NCBI RefSeq assembly: GCF_000422425.1
Contig: NZ_AULT01000005.1
Location: forward strand, 62,001-126,000
From: Oceanospirillum beijerinckii DSM 7166
Lineage (GTDB): Bacteria > Pseudomonadota > Gammaproteobacteria > Pseudomonadales > Halomonadaceae
DNA: 64,000 bases
Direction of reading: 5' to 3'
The notes under the pieces were generated by a model, which was given only the letters and a program-made list of their open reading frames with translations, had not been told where the DNA came from and did not search any database. Shown here one piece after another: positions 9,675 to 17,554 of the stretch; positions within the stretch are counted from its first letter, which is position 1, and every line of letters starts with the position of its first letter. Made by a program: the position numbers and the translations under genes.

Positions 9675-9733
9675 TGGCTCAAGTGGAGAATCACTTCGCT
9701 GCTCTGAGCTATCTTAAGCAGAATCTTTAAACT

Positions 9734-10471
9734 TTATTGGTTGGCTAACCAGCTTTCCAGTTCATCTGCCCCGCCAATATGTTCGCCTTCAATAAATACC
9801 TGAGGGGTGGTGCCCCGGCCCGATACCGCATGTAAAGTCGCTAGGCTGACGCCATGACTACCAACCGTGATCTCTTCAAACTTCATACCACGCTCGTTCA
9901 GGGCTGCTTTGGCGCGGGTGCAGTGGCTACAACCTGGTTTACCGATCAGCGTAATGCGTTTTGGCGGCTGCGCTTCCGGGTTCAGGTAGTTCAGCATGGT
10001 ATCGGCGTCTGATACCTCAAACGGATCGCCCGGCACGTCGGGTTCGATAAACATTTTTTCGATTACGCCATCGCGCACCAGCATGGCGTAACGCCAGCTG
10101 CGCTCACCAAAACCCAGGTCAGCTTTGTTGACCAGCATACCCATACCGCGGCTGAAGTCGCCATTGCCGTCTGGCAACATGGTGATGTGTTCGGCGTTTT
10201 GATCACCCGCCCAGGCATCCATCACAAACGGATCGTTCACGGACAAGCAGATGATGTCATCAATACCGTTAGCCTGAAAAACCGGTGCCAGTTCGTTATA
10301 ACGTGGCAGGTGAGTACTGGAACAGGTCGGGGTAAAGGCTCCCGGCAGTGCAAACAGAATGACATTTTTTCCTTTAAACAGATCATCTGTGGTGATCTGA
10401 ACCCACTCATTGTTCTTACGGGTGTTAAAAGTCACTTGAGGTACATTCTGGCCTTCGCGATTGTCTAACAT
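9734..10471 (-). CDS. Peroxiredoxin-glutaredoxin hybrid (Prx5/Grx)
   Basis: The 245-aa fusion enzyme reduces peroxides with glutathione as electron donor. Residues 1-160 form a Prx5-type peroxiredoxin with the motif PGAFTPTCS, peroxidatic Cys50. Residues about 172-245 form a glutaredoxin with the active site CSHC (Cys181, Cys184) and the glutathione-site segment TTPQVFIEGEHIGG. The same fusion is known in Haemophilus, Vibrio and Chromatium. The start is well supported by GGGAG ahead of the ATG. An OxyR-like ATAG-N7-CTAT element lies about 135 bp upstream. The gene converges on the antiporter gene. Confidence 0.95.
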   Translation of the reverse strand: MLDNREGQNVPQVTFNTRKNNEWVQITTDDLFKGKNVILFALPGAFTPTCSSTHLPRYNELAPVFQANGIDDIICLSVNDPFVMDAWAGDQNAEHITMLPDGNGDFSRGMGMLVNKADLGFGERSWRYAMLVRDGVIEKMFIEPDVPGDPFEVSDADTMLNYLNPEAQPPKRITLIGKPGCSHCTRAKAALNERGMKFEEITVGSHGVSLATLHAVSGRGTTPQVFIEGEHIGGADELESWLANQ

Positions 10472-10857
10472 CGTTTGATCTCCCTGGGTTAGGCATAGGG
10501 GAAAATGAGTAGAGCCTATGCCTTAAGTCAGTAGTGCGTTTCAAAGTATGAGTACACTATAAAAAGTCTGCTTCGATAATAGAAGTATAATATTTGGATG
10601 GTTATGATAGTTTTTTCCTATTGTTGACTGTTTTTAGATTGCAGGCCTCTTCTATCGGTCAAAGACCGCTCAGGGCTTGTGTTAATCAGGGGCCGTGTTA
10701 AAACACAGCTCTCTCTGAGCAAAAGTCCGCTTCTGTTACTGCATTGCAATAAATATCCGGTTTACTACTACATGTACATGAGCGATCCCTTTATAACGAA
10801 AGATATTGGGAGTTAAGGTCTTTCTCATCGATCAGGCTTAAGCCAGGTGGTAAACAG
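10472..10857. other. Divergent Prx-Grx/P-type ATPase intergenic region
   Basis: This 386-bp region has no credible gene. It holds an OxyR-like half operator (10607-10621) and AT-rich promoter-like sequence on the minus strand for the peroxiredoxin gene. The P-type ATPase start is preceded by AGGTGG. Confidence 0.5.
10607..10621. promoter_or_regulatory. OxyR-like half operator
   Basis: The sequence is ATAG-N7-CTAT, the symmetrical half of the OxyR consensus. A weaker ATAG-N7-ATAT lies at 10579-10593, but the gap between them is 13 bp rather than the canonical 7. It is upstream of a peroxide-reducing enzyme, the usual type of OxyR target. Confidence 0.35.
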
Positions 10858-13638
10858 ATGTCAGCCAGGGAACAGATAGAAATCGAAGGTGCCGCCATTC
10901 AGTGGCATGCCATCAATCAAGCGGTCACGCTGGAGCAACTGCAGACGGATGAAAAGTCCGGCCTGGACAGTACCTCCGCTCAGGATCGGTTGCTGAGGTA
11001 CGGGCCGAACAGCCTGCCCGCACCGCCAAAGAAAAGCCTGCTGGAGCGTTTCTTACTGCAATTCCATAATATTCTGATCTATGTCTTGCTGGCCGCCGGA
11101 GCAACAACGGCGATGCTGGGGCACTGGATCGATACGGCTGTCATTGCTGCTGTGGTGATTGTTAACGCCATTATCGGTGTGGTGCAGGAGGGTAAAGCAG
11201 AGAAAGCGCTGGATGCGATCCGCAATATGCTGTCTCACCAGGCGATGGTGAAACGGGATGGCAGCTATATCTCGCTGGATGCCGATCAGCTGGTGCCCGG
11301 CGATATTCTGACGCTGCAGTCCGGCGATAAGATCCCTGCGGATATTCGCCTGATCAATGTGCATGATCTGCGCATTGATGAATCTATTCTGACCGGAGAA
11401 TCTGTCCCGGTCGAAAAGCATCACTCACAGCTAACGGAAGATACTGTAGTTGCTGATCGTGGCAATATGGCTTACTCGGGCACCTTGGTGACCTATGGTC
11501 ATGCCATTGGTGTCGTCGTCGGTACAGGTGCTAAAACCGAGATTGGTCGTATCAACCAGCTGTTGAGTGAAGTTCAGACCCTGGAAACCCCGCTGCTGCG
11601 TGAGGTGGATCAGCTGGCGAAATGGCTCAGTCTGGCTGTTTTGGTACTGGCGAGCTTTACCTTTGTTTACGGCGTCTGGCTGCAGGATATGACTGGGTCA
11701 GAGACATTCCTGGCGGCGGTTGGCCTGGCGGTAGCGGCGATTCCAGAGGGTCTGCCGGCGATTATGACTATCACCCTGGCCATCGGTGTACAACAGATGG
11801 CTCGCCATAGTGCGGTGATTCGTCGTTTGCCTGCGGTAGAGACTTTGGGGTCGGTGAGTAATATCTGCTCCGATAAAACCGGTACTCTGACCCGTAACGA
11901 GATGACGGTACGCACGGTTGTACTGGCGGATCAACTGTTCGAGGTCACAGGTTCCGGTTACGATCCACACGGCAGCTTTATCCGCGACGGTGAGACTCAG
12001 GACAGTGATAACGAGCCTCAGCTGCAGGAACTGGTACGTGCGGTGATGCTCTGTAATGATGCCAGTCTTTCAAAAAAGGTTTCGAAAAAGGATGAAGCAG
12101 GTGCCTCTGGCTCAGTAGAGCAATGGCAGCTGGTCGGTGATCCCACAGAGGGCGCGCTGATTACCCTGGCGATGAAAGCCGGTCTTGATCCCCATTTTGA
12201 GCAGGAAGAGTACCCGCGAACCGATATTATCCCGTTTGAATCCGAACATAAGTATATGGCGACTCTGCACCATGATCATGCCGGTCATGGTGTCATCTAC
12301 CTAAAAGGTGCACCGGAGCGAGTGCTGGATATGTGTCAGTTCCAGCGTTGTGACGCGGGCAGCCGTCAAACCATTATCGACCGTAGTTTATGGCTGCAAC
12401 GAATGCAGTCGATGGCCTCTCAGGGCCAGCGTGTATTGGCGATTGCCGCCAAAGCGGTACCCGCTGAGCATATGGAACTGAGCTTTAGCGATCTGAATGA
12501 AGGCCTGTGTCTGATCGGCTTAGTGGCGATGATCGATCCACCACGGGATGAAGCGATTGCCGCAGTAAAACAGTGCCATAGCGCGGGTATCCGGGTGAAG
12601 ATGATCACCGGTGACCATGTGGATACCGCCAAGGCTATTGGTGCTCAGATGAATATCGGCGATGGTCAAACCGCGCTGACGGGAGCCGAGCTGGAAGAGA
12701 TGAGCGATGATGAACTGCGTAAGGTTGTTGGGGATGTGGACGTTTTTGCCCGTACCAGCCCTGAGCATAAACTGCGCCTGGTTTCAGCTCTGCAAGCTAA
12801 CGGTAATGTGGTCGCGATGACCGGTGACGGTGTGAACGATGCCCCCGCACTGCGGCGTGCCGATGTGGGAATCGCCATGGGGATTAATGGTACCGAGGTG
12901 TCCAAGGAAGCCGCCGAGATGGTATTGGCGGATGATAACTTCGCTACCATTGCCCGTGCGGTGGAAGAGGGGCGCACCGTTTACGATAACCTGAAAAAAG
13001 CGATTCTGTTTATCCTGCCCACCAATGCCGGTGAGGCACTGAGTATTATGGCAGCGATTCTGCTCGGTACCGTGTTACCCATTACGCCGGTACAGATCCT
13101 GTGGGTCAATATGATCACCGCCGTCACCCTGGCGTTGGCACTGGCGTTTGAACCTGCTGAGAAAAATGTCATGGAGCGGCCTCCGCGGGATCCAAAAGCA
13201 CCGTTGTTATCGGGCTTTTTGATCTGGCGTACCCTGTTTGTGGGTATGATTCTGGTCTGCGGCACTTTTGGTCTTTTCCTGTGGTATCAGAGCAATGGCT
13301 ACAGTGTTGAATATGCCAGGACTATCGCGGTCAATACCCTGGTAATGTTTGAGATTTTCTACCTGTTTAACTCCCGCTTCTTTATTGAATCTGTGGTGAA
13401 TAAAGCGGGTATCCTGGGTAACCGTATCGCCCTGTATGCCATTGGCATCCTGTTGGTATTTCAGCTGCTGTTTACCTATACAAGTCCCATGCAGACGCTG
13501 TTTGCGACCGAAGCCATCAGCTTTGGCGATTGGTTGGTGATTGCGCTGATCAGTTCCAGTGTCTTTGTACTGGTGGAAATTGAGAAAAGGGTGTTCCGTA
13601 ATAAACGGGCCGCGGGTGAAGATATTCAGACTTTATAA
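10858..13638 (+). CDS. P2-type cation-transporting ATPase
   Basis: This is a 926-aa P-type ATPase. In order: an N-terminal cytoplasmic region of about 60 residues, two helices (about 65-110), the actuator domain with TGES at 179-182, helices 3-4 with PEGLP at 296-300, the phosphorylation site DKTGTLT with Asp339, the nucleotide domain with KGAPER near 485, the hinge MTGDGVNDAPAL, and six C-terminal helices. The PEGLPA motif and the M6 segment VNMITAVTLALALAFEP place it among P2-type pumps related to bacterial CtpF-like Ca2+/Na+ exporters. It is not a CPC-type heavy-metal pump. The ion cannot be settled from sequence. It ends at a strong terminator. Confidence 0.92.
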   Translation: MSAREQIEIEGAAIQWHAINQAVTLEQLQTDEKSGLDSTSAQDRLLRYGPNSLPAPPKKSLLERFLLQFHNILIYVLLAAGATTAMLGHWIDTAVIAAVVIVNAIIGVVQEGKAEKALDAIRNMLSHQAMVKRDGSYISLDADQLVPGDILTLQSGDKIPADIRLINVHDLRIDESILTGESVPVEKHHSQLTEDTVVADRGNMAYSGTLVTYGHAIGVVVGTGAKTEIGRINQLLSEVQTLETPLLREVDQLAKWLSLAVLVLASFTFVYGVWLQDMTGSETFLAAVGLAVAAIPEGLPAIMTITLAIGVQQMARHSAVIRRLPAVETLGSVSNICSDKTGTLTRNEMTVRTVVLADQLFEVTGSGYDPHGSFIRDGETQDSDNEPQLQELVRAVMLCNDASLSKKVSKKDEAGASGSVEQWQLVGDPTEGALITLAMKAGLDPHFEQEEYPRTDIIPFESEHKYMATLHHDHAGHGVIYLKGAPERVLDMCQFQRCDAGSRQTIIDRSLWLQRMQSMASQGQRVLAIAAKAVPAEHMELSFSDLNEGLCLIGLVAMIDPPRDEAIAAVKQCHSAGIRVKMITGDHVDTAKAIGAQMNIGDGQTALTGAELEEMSDDELRKVVGDVDVFARTSPEHKLRLVSALQANGNVVAMTGDGVNDAPALRRADVGIAMGINGTEVSKEAAEMVLADDNFATIARAVEEGRTVYDNLKKAILFILPTNAGEALSIMAAILLGTVLPITPVQILWVNMITAVTLALALAFEPAEKNVMERPPRDPKAPLLSGFLIWRTLFVGMILVCGTFGLFLWYQSNGYSVEYARTIAVNTLVMFEIFYLFNSRFFIESVVNKAGILGNRIALYAIGILLVFQLLFTYTSPMQTLFATEAISFGDWLVIALISSSVFVLVEIEKRVFRNKRAAGEDIQTL

Positions 13639-13824
13639 CTGGCAGCTATTCAAGGCTCAAGGCGTGAATGGATGGCGCAGTAAATTGAAACAAGTTGATA
13701 TCCGGGTGATTTGATACGGCACTGAATTGATAATCGTAGTGATCAATAGCTAAAGCGGTTTAACAATAAAGGCCAGTAGCTACTTGCCAGCGTGTTTTAT
13801 CTCGTGTTATCAATAAATCCATCC

Positions 13825-13863
13825 AGCAGAAAAACCGGTCTCTCGCCGGTTTTTCTGCTTTTT
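13825..13863 (+). terminator. Terminator of the P-type ATPase gene
   Basis: A perfect 14-bp stem (AGCAGAAAAACCGG with its complement) surrounds a 6-base loop and is followed by CTTTTT. It lies about 190 bp after the ATPase stop and separates that gene from the micro-ORF downstream. Confidence 0.85.
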
Positions 13864-13937
13864 ATAACTGTAAGCTTTATCTTTTTTGATTTTAAAAACT
13901 TCAGCGCATAACCGCGCATTACTTTGAGGAAAACGTC

Positions 13938-14081
13938 ATGAAAACCATGATTATGGGCAAAATTATGATGCCAATGATGAACACCATGAAACGCACCACC
14001 TTTGCACATTCAGCCGTCGATCCGTTAGCCGTTTTAAATCAGGAAAATTGCCATGTTTGCTCACAATACCTCTGTCGATAA
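13938..14081 (+). CDS. Met-rich 47-aa micro-ORF overlapping the next gene
   Basis: The predicted peptide starts MKTMIMGKIMMPMMNTMKR, with nine methionines in the first 17 residues, and ends NCHVCSQYLCR with three cysteines and a CxxC. A good Shine-Dalgarno (GAGGA, seven bases before ATG) supports translation. It ends 29 bases inside the following ORF (start 14053), in a different frame, so translation of the two could be coupled. It is preceded by the ATPase terminator, so it probably opens its own transcription unit. I do not recognise it. The Met and Cys content could suit Cu(I) binding, or the peptide could be a regulatory leader; both are guesses. Its size and missing homology evidence limit confidence. 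Confidence 0.5.
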   Translation: MKTMIMGKIMMPMMNTMKRTTFAHSAVDPLAVLNQENCHVCSQYLCR

Positions 14082-14931
14082 TCACGCGTTTCAATCTTTC
14101 TTCGCCGTTGGCGATTGTCTGGGCCACTTGTGCCGCTTCCCCCTCGATACGCTTCTGCAACATCTACCTGTTTTAACCTCAGCGCTTTCTTCCCGCGCCG
14201 ATGATACAGTTAATTGTTCCCTCCCCAATGACCCCCAGCTTGCCTCACTGCCGACGAATACAGGCCCATCACCTGCACCGCAATGGGATAGCTTAGCGCC
14301 AAGCGCTCTGCCGCAACAGTTTTACAGCAATGTGCCCTTTGCCATCGCTCAGGAATGGCAAAATAAAGTGTGGCACTATCAGGTTTCTTTACACTCCGCT
14401 CAGGAAAGTCGTTGTCTGCATGAGCATCTGGCTCAGGACTGTCTGACCTCGATCCCTGAGCAGGAGAAAGTGCAGCTGCAACACTGGGTCTACTTTGCCA
14501 GCTCTTTGGATCAGCTAAAACAGCAGCTGACCTGGCAACCTTTGACTCAGGAGCAGCGCCAGCTACAACGTATTCATCATCTCTATGACTGGCTGCAACT
14601 GCGTGTACAGCAGGCCAGTTTGATTGAACAGTTGTTGATTCTGCCGTTAACCGATCTGCCTTTTGGCGAGGGTTTAAATCGTAATGTGGCGACTAGTTTG
14701 GCGCGGGTCAGCAAATTGAGCTTACCTAATCGTGATCGTTTACCCGCATTGAATTATGCGCTGGTGCGAAATGGCCGTTTGCAGGAAGGTTATGGCTTAC
14801 ACCCGAATCATCTGGGGCTATTGACTGCTGCTTTGCAGGATAAGAGTGACCAGGAAGAGACCTTTCTGGTGCTGGATCAGACTCAATGTCTGAAGTTACT
14901 GCAACAGCTGGAAGGTTATTGCCAGCGTTAA
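14053..14931 (+). CDS. Hypothetical protein, Leu/Gln-rich, 292 aa
   Basis: I do not recognise this protein. The first 50 residues contain several Cys and His and a hydrophobic stretch. A Pro/Ser-rich linker follows (about 55-90), then a Gln- and Leu-rich, probably helical C-terminal region (about 120-292) with segments such as LQQHLPVL-type and LIEQLLILPLTDLPFG. There is no clear membrane helix or catalytic motif. The ATG has AGGA eight bases upstream, and the start lies inside the Met-rich micro-ORF. Codon use resembles the neighbours, which supports a real gene. A full copy of the 140-bp repeat family begins 26 bp after its stop. The first 20-30 residues may not be translated if a later start is used. 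Confidence 0.65.
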   Translation: MFAHNTSVDNHAFQSFFAVGDCLGHLCRFPLDTLLQHLPVLTSALSSRADDTVNCSLPNDPQLASLPTNTGPSPAPQWDSLAPSALPQQFYSNVPFAIAQEWQNKVWHYQVSLHSAQESRCLHEHLAQDCLTSIPEQEKVQLQHWVYFASSLDQLKQQLTWQPLTQEQRQLQRIHHLYDWLQLRVQQASLIEQLLILPLTDLPFGEGLNRNVATSLARVSKLSLPNRDRLPALNYALVRNGRLQEGYGLHPNHLGLLTAALQDKSDQEETFLVLDQTQCLKLLQQLEGYCQR

Positions 14932-14956
14932 CCTTACTTGTTGCGGAGTGAGGCTT

Positions 14957-15096
14957 ATACCAAACAAGATAAGTTGTTGTAGATTGGAAAAGCCGCAAGG
15001 CGCCTTCCGACAATCATCAGATACCGGAGCCAATGTCGGATGGCGCTTCGCTTATTCAACTTACTCTGATATCAAGAAACTTATCGGGAATGGTAT
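14957..15096 (+). repeat. MITE/REP-like palindromic repeat, copy 1
   Basis: The full-length copy (140 bp) starts ATACCAAACAAGATAAGTTG and ends CTTATCGGGAATGGTAT, so the ends form an imperfect inverted repeat. Internal arms GCCGCAAGGCGCCTTCCGAC and GTCGGATGGCGCTTCGCTTA make the whole element nearly palindromic. It lies between two converging genes. Confidence 0.9.
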
Positions 15097-15141
15097 TACA
15101 CAAGCATCACTCCGATTCAGTTATATTGATGCCCTTTAATA

Positions 15142-15735
15142 TTACCGACCCAGCATACGTTTCAGGGTGTTATCCTTATCAATCATATGGTGTTTCAGTG
15201 CGCCGATAATATGCAGTACCAGAGCTACAATGACCAGGTTGCTGACCATACCGTGCATCTGATGTGCAATACCCGCTAATGGCGCGACTAGTGGCAGGGG
15301 TTTATCCGGGTTTGCCGGATCAATATTGGCACCGATCACTTCCAGGCCAAAAACCTCCAGACCACGTCCACCGGCGATGGTCATCACCAGGCCTGACAAA
15401 GGAATCAGTACGCTGCCGATCAAGAGCACATAATGAGTGATCTTGGATAGTCGTTGTTCCATACGGGTGTACTCATTGACCGGCTTAGGCCAGCCCTGAC
15501 GCACCCGTCGCCAGGCACGAATCACGATGACAATAAAGATCAAAGCTCCCAATGACTTGTGCAGGCCATACAGATGATAAGCATTGTTTTCTTCCATATA
15601 GATGCCGAGAGCGAGCAGGCCTATAATACTCCAGCCGACCAGCCAGTGCAGAGCTATGGTCAGACGATCTAAAACGGGCGATACAGTTGGGCTGTTGATG
15701 TCGTCTTCTGCGCGAAGACTATGGCTATGGCTCAT
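15142..15735 (-). CDS. Cytochrome b561 family protein
   Basis: The predicted 197-aa membrane protein has four hydrophobic helices. Histidines suited to two b-type hemes occur in ALHW, LYGLHKSLG, HQMHGMV and LHIIGALKHH. The family passes electrons from the quinone pool, often to a periplasmic acceptor. The frame is open upstream to 15969, but that extension overlaps the neighbouring gene and lacks family resemblance. The ATG at 15735 has AGGA eight bases ahead and gives the usual family length. It lies downstream of the small exported protein gene and may be co-transcribed with it, opposite a two-component system. Confidence 0.88.
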   Translation of the reverse strand: MSHSHSLRAEDDINSPTVSPVLDRLTIALHWLVGWSIIGLLALGIYMEENNAYHLYGLHKSLGALIFIVIVIRAWRRVRQGWPKPVNEYTRMEQRLSKITHYVLLIGSVLIPLSGLVMTIAGGRGLEVFGLEVIGANIDPANPDKPLPLVAPLAGIAHQMHGMVSNLVIVALVLHIIGALKHHMIDKDNTLKRMLGR

Positions 15736-15934
15736 GATGATGATCCTGTTACTCATCCTTTTATGGGGGCGCTTCCCCCTGATGAAGCCTGGGTATGAAG
15801 TGGCCGTAAAGCGATCACTCCAATAGTGGTGAATAAAAAGACCTGCCCAAAGCATCGCAGTGTCGATGGGCAGGTTAAAGCGAGTAAAGTGAATCGGTGG
15901 TGCTGTGCCCATACCGGTCAGCATGGGCTTTAGA

Positions 15935-16321
15935 TCAGCGCTGTGCCACAGGGAAACCAGTGGCTCCACTGATGGTCAGTATTTCTACCAGGGAGTTGTC
16001 CAGGGTTACGATTTCAACCTGGTAAGTATTTTTTTCGCCTTTTTTAATTTCACCCACTTTCAGGCGATCATTACCCCGGTAGATCAGGCGCGAAGTGACC
16101 AGAGTACGTACTTCATCAGCGTTCAACTCCAGGTTTTGATTACCTTTGTAGTAATCCCGCCCCTTGTGATGACCTTTAGTGTGGTAGCTGCTTTTATCGC
16201 CTTTGCGGCAGTCATTGTCGTCATCATCCCAGTCCGCGATAACCGGTGATGCCAGAGTCATCGACAGTACGCCTGCCGCAGCCAGAGAACCGATGAGTTT
16301 AGCAATGTGATTGTTTTTCAT
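15935..16321 (-). CDS. Exported PepSY-like small protein with Asp/His/Lys-rich segment
   Basis: The 128-aa protein has a clear signal peptide (residues 1-29, cleavage likely after SPVIA). A very polar segment (about 30-60) follows, with a run of aspartates and then His/Lys/Tyr-rich sequence. The C-terminal domain of about 65 residues (KVGEIKKGEKNTYQVEIV...LVEILTISGATG) resembles a PepSY domain. It is probably periplasmic. The ATG has GAGG upstream. The gene is divergent from the response-regulator/kinase pair and lies upstream of cytochrome b561, a grouping seen around metal- or envelope-sensing systems. Its Asp-rich segment parallels the one in the kinase sensor domain. Confidence 0.78.
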   Translation of the reverse strand: MKNNHIAKLIGSLAAAGVLSMTLASPVIADWDDDDNDCRKGDKSSYHTKGHHKGRDYYKGNQNLELNADEVRTLVTSRLIYRGNDRLKVGEIKKGEKNTYQVEIVTLDNSLVEILTISGATGFPVAQR

Positions 16322-16720
16322 AATCTTACCTCGTCACTGAGTACAAGAGCTGATTGGACGGAGGATGCTTACGGAACCTGATCAATAAGCACGTCAGCTT
16401 GCAGCTCGTTATGGTGAATTCTGTTTGTCATATCCCGGCCACTTAATTCAGACGCTCGTTTGTACAGAGTGTCTCTGGCCTTGCGATGAGGTTATTAAAA
16501 CGCTGAAATGTCGCTGAACTTTGTCAAAAACAACCTTTTTTGCAGCAAATTATGGCAAAACGGAAATTTGACATACTTTGTCAAAGTTTTTGCTTTTGAC
16601 TCGGTTATAGTAGAAACATGGCCGTTAGTATCGTTAATACGACGGTGGGTAACAGACACTAAAAAGCCGGGTCAGGGATGGCCGTAAGCGCTGTAAGATC
16701 GACACTTCTGGTGGTGCCAC
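16322..16720. other. Divergent control region of the PepSY/two-component locus
   Basis: This 399-bp region contains no convincing gene. It holds two copies of ACTTTGTCAAA at 16518-16528 and 16575-16585. The second copy is part of a perfect inverted repeat TTTGACA-N5-TGTCAAA (16567-16585). Confidence 0.55.
16567..16585. promoter_or_regulatory. Candidate operator: perfect inverted repeat TTTGACA-N5-TGTCAAA
   Basis: The 7-5-7 palindrome lies about 135 bp upstream of the response-regulator start and shares an 11-bp sequence with 16518-16528. The position between divergent units suggests it is the binding site for the adjacent response regulator or another factor. This is inferred from position and symmetry only. 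Confidence 0.4.
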
Positions 16721-17464
16721 TTGAACCCTGATAATCCCCATATTCTGATTGTTGATGATGAGCAGGAGATCCGTGAGCTGCTCAGTCGCTTCCTGCAAAA
16801 CCATGGCTGCCGTACTTCTTTGGCTGAAGATGGCAAAGCGATGGAAAGGGTGTTGGCCAGTCACAACATTGACCTGATTGTGCTGGATCTGATGATGCCG
16901 GGTGAAGATGGCCTGGTCCTGTGCCGTAAGTTGCGTAGTCACTCCAATCTGCCCGTAATCATGTTGACGGCAATGGGTGATGAGACGGATCGCATTATCG
17001 GTCTGGAGATGGGGGCCGACGACTATCTGGCAAAACCTTTTAGTCCGAGGGAGTTACTGGCGCGGATAAAATCGGTGCTGCGCCGTACTCGCAGCCTGCC
17101 GGACTATCACAGACACCAGTCTGCCCCTGAACAAAGCCAGGTGCGCTTTGATCGCTGGTTACTGGATCTGCATAAACGGGAGTTACTGGATGAAGAAGGT
17201 ATTACCCTCTCGCTCAGTACCGCAGAGTTTGACCTGCTACAGGCTTTTCTTGAACATCCACAACGGGTACTCACCCGTGATCAGCTGCTGGATCTGGCTC
17301 GTGGTCGTAATGCTCAGCTGTTTGATCGCTCAATTGATACTCTGGTGAGTCGGCTCAGGCGCAAACTGGAGCGGGACCCGAAGAAACCGGAGCTGATTAA
17401 AACTATCTGGGGTGGGGGTTACAGCTTCAGTGCGGATGTTGAGAATATCCACGGGAACGGATAG
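16721..17464 (+). CDS. OmpR-family response regulator
   Basis: The 247-aa two-component regulator has a receiver domain (about 6-120) with acidic pocket VDDE, phosphorylation site Asp56 in LIVLDLMMPG and the conserved Lys in DDYLAKPFSPREL. A winged-helix DNA-binding domain (about 145-240) follows, with LSTAEFDLLQAF and DRSIDTLVSRLRRKLE. The start is TTG (16721); no in-frame ATG fits, and GGTGGTG lies just upstream. The kinase gene follows 90 bp downstream. The likely targets include the divergent PepSY/cytochrome b561 genes. Confidence 0.92.
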   Translation: MNPDNPHILIVDDEQEIRELLSRFLQNHGCRTSLAEDGKAMERVLASHNIDLIVLDLMMPGEDGLVLCRKLRSHSNLPVIMLTAMGDETDRIIGLEMGADDYLAKPFSPRELLARIKSVLRRTRSLPDYHRHQSAPEQSQVRFDRWLLDLHKRELLDEEGITLSLSTAEFDLLQAFLEHPQRVLTRDQLLDLARGRNAQLFDRSIDTLVSRLRRKLERDPKKPELIKTIWGGGYSFSADVENIHGNG

Positions 17465-17554
17465 GCGGATAGGGGCAGGCGTTACTTGAATCCAAGTGGT
17501 TTACTTGGCCCCCTCGGTTTATTGATTGATTAAGAGATCCCACGACAGAATCTT

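Noticed and set aside
15736-15969. N-terminal extension of the cytochrome b561 frame
   Set aside because: It overlaps the 3' end of the exported PepSY-like gene, has no family similarity, and a better ribosome site precedes the ATG at 15735.
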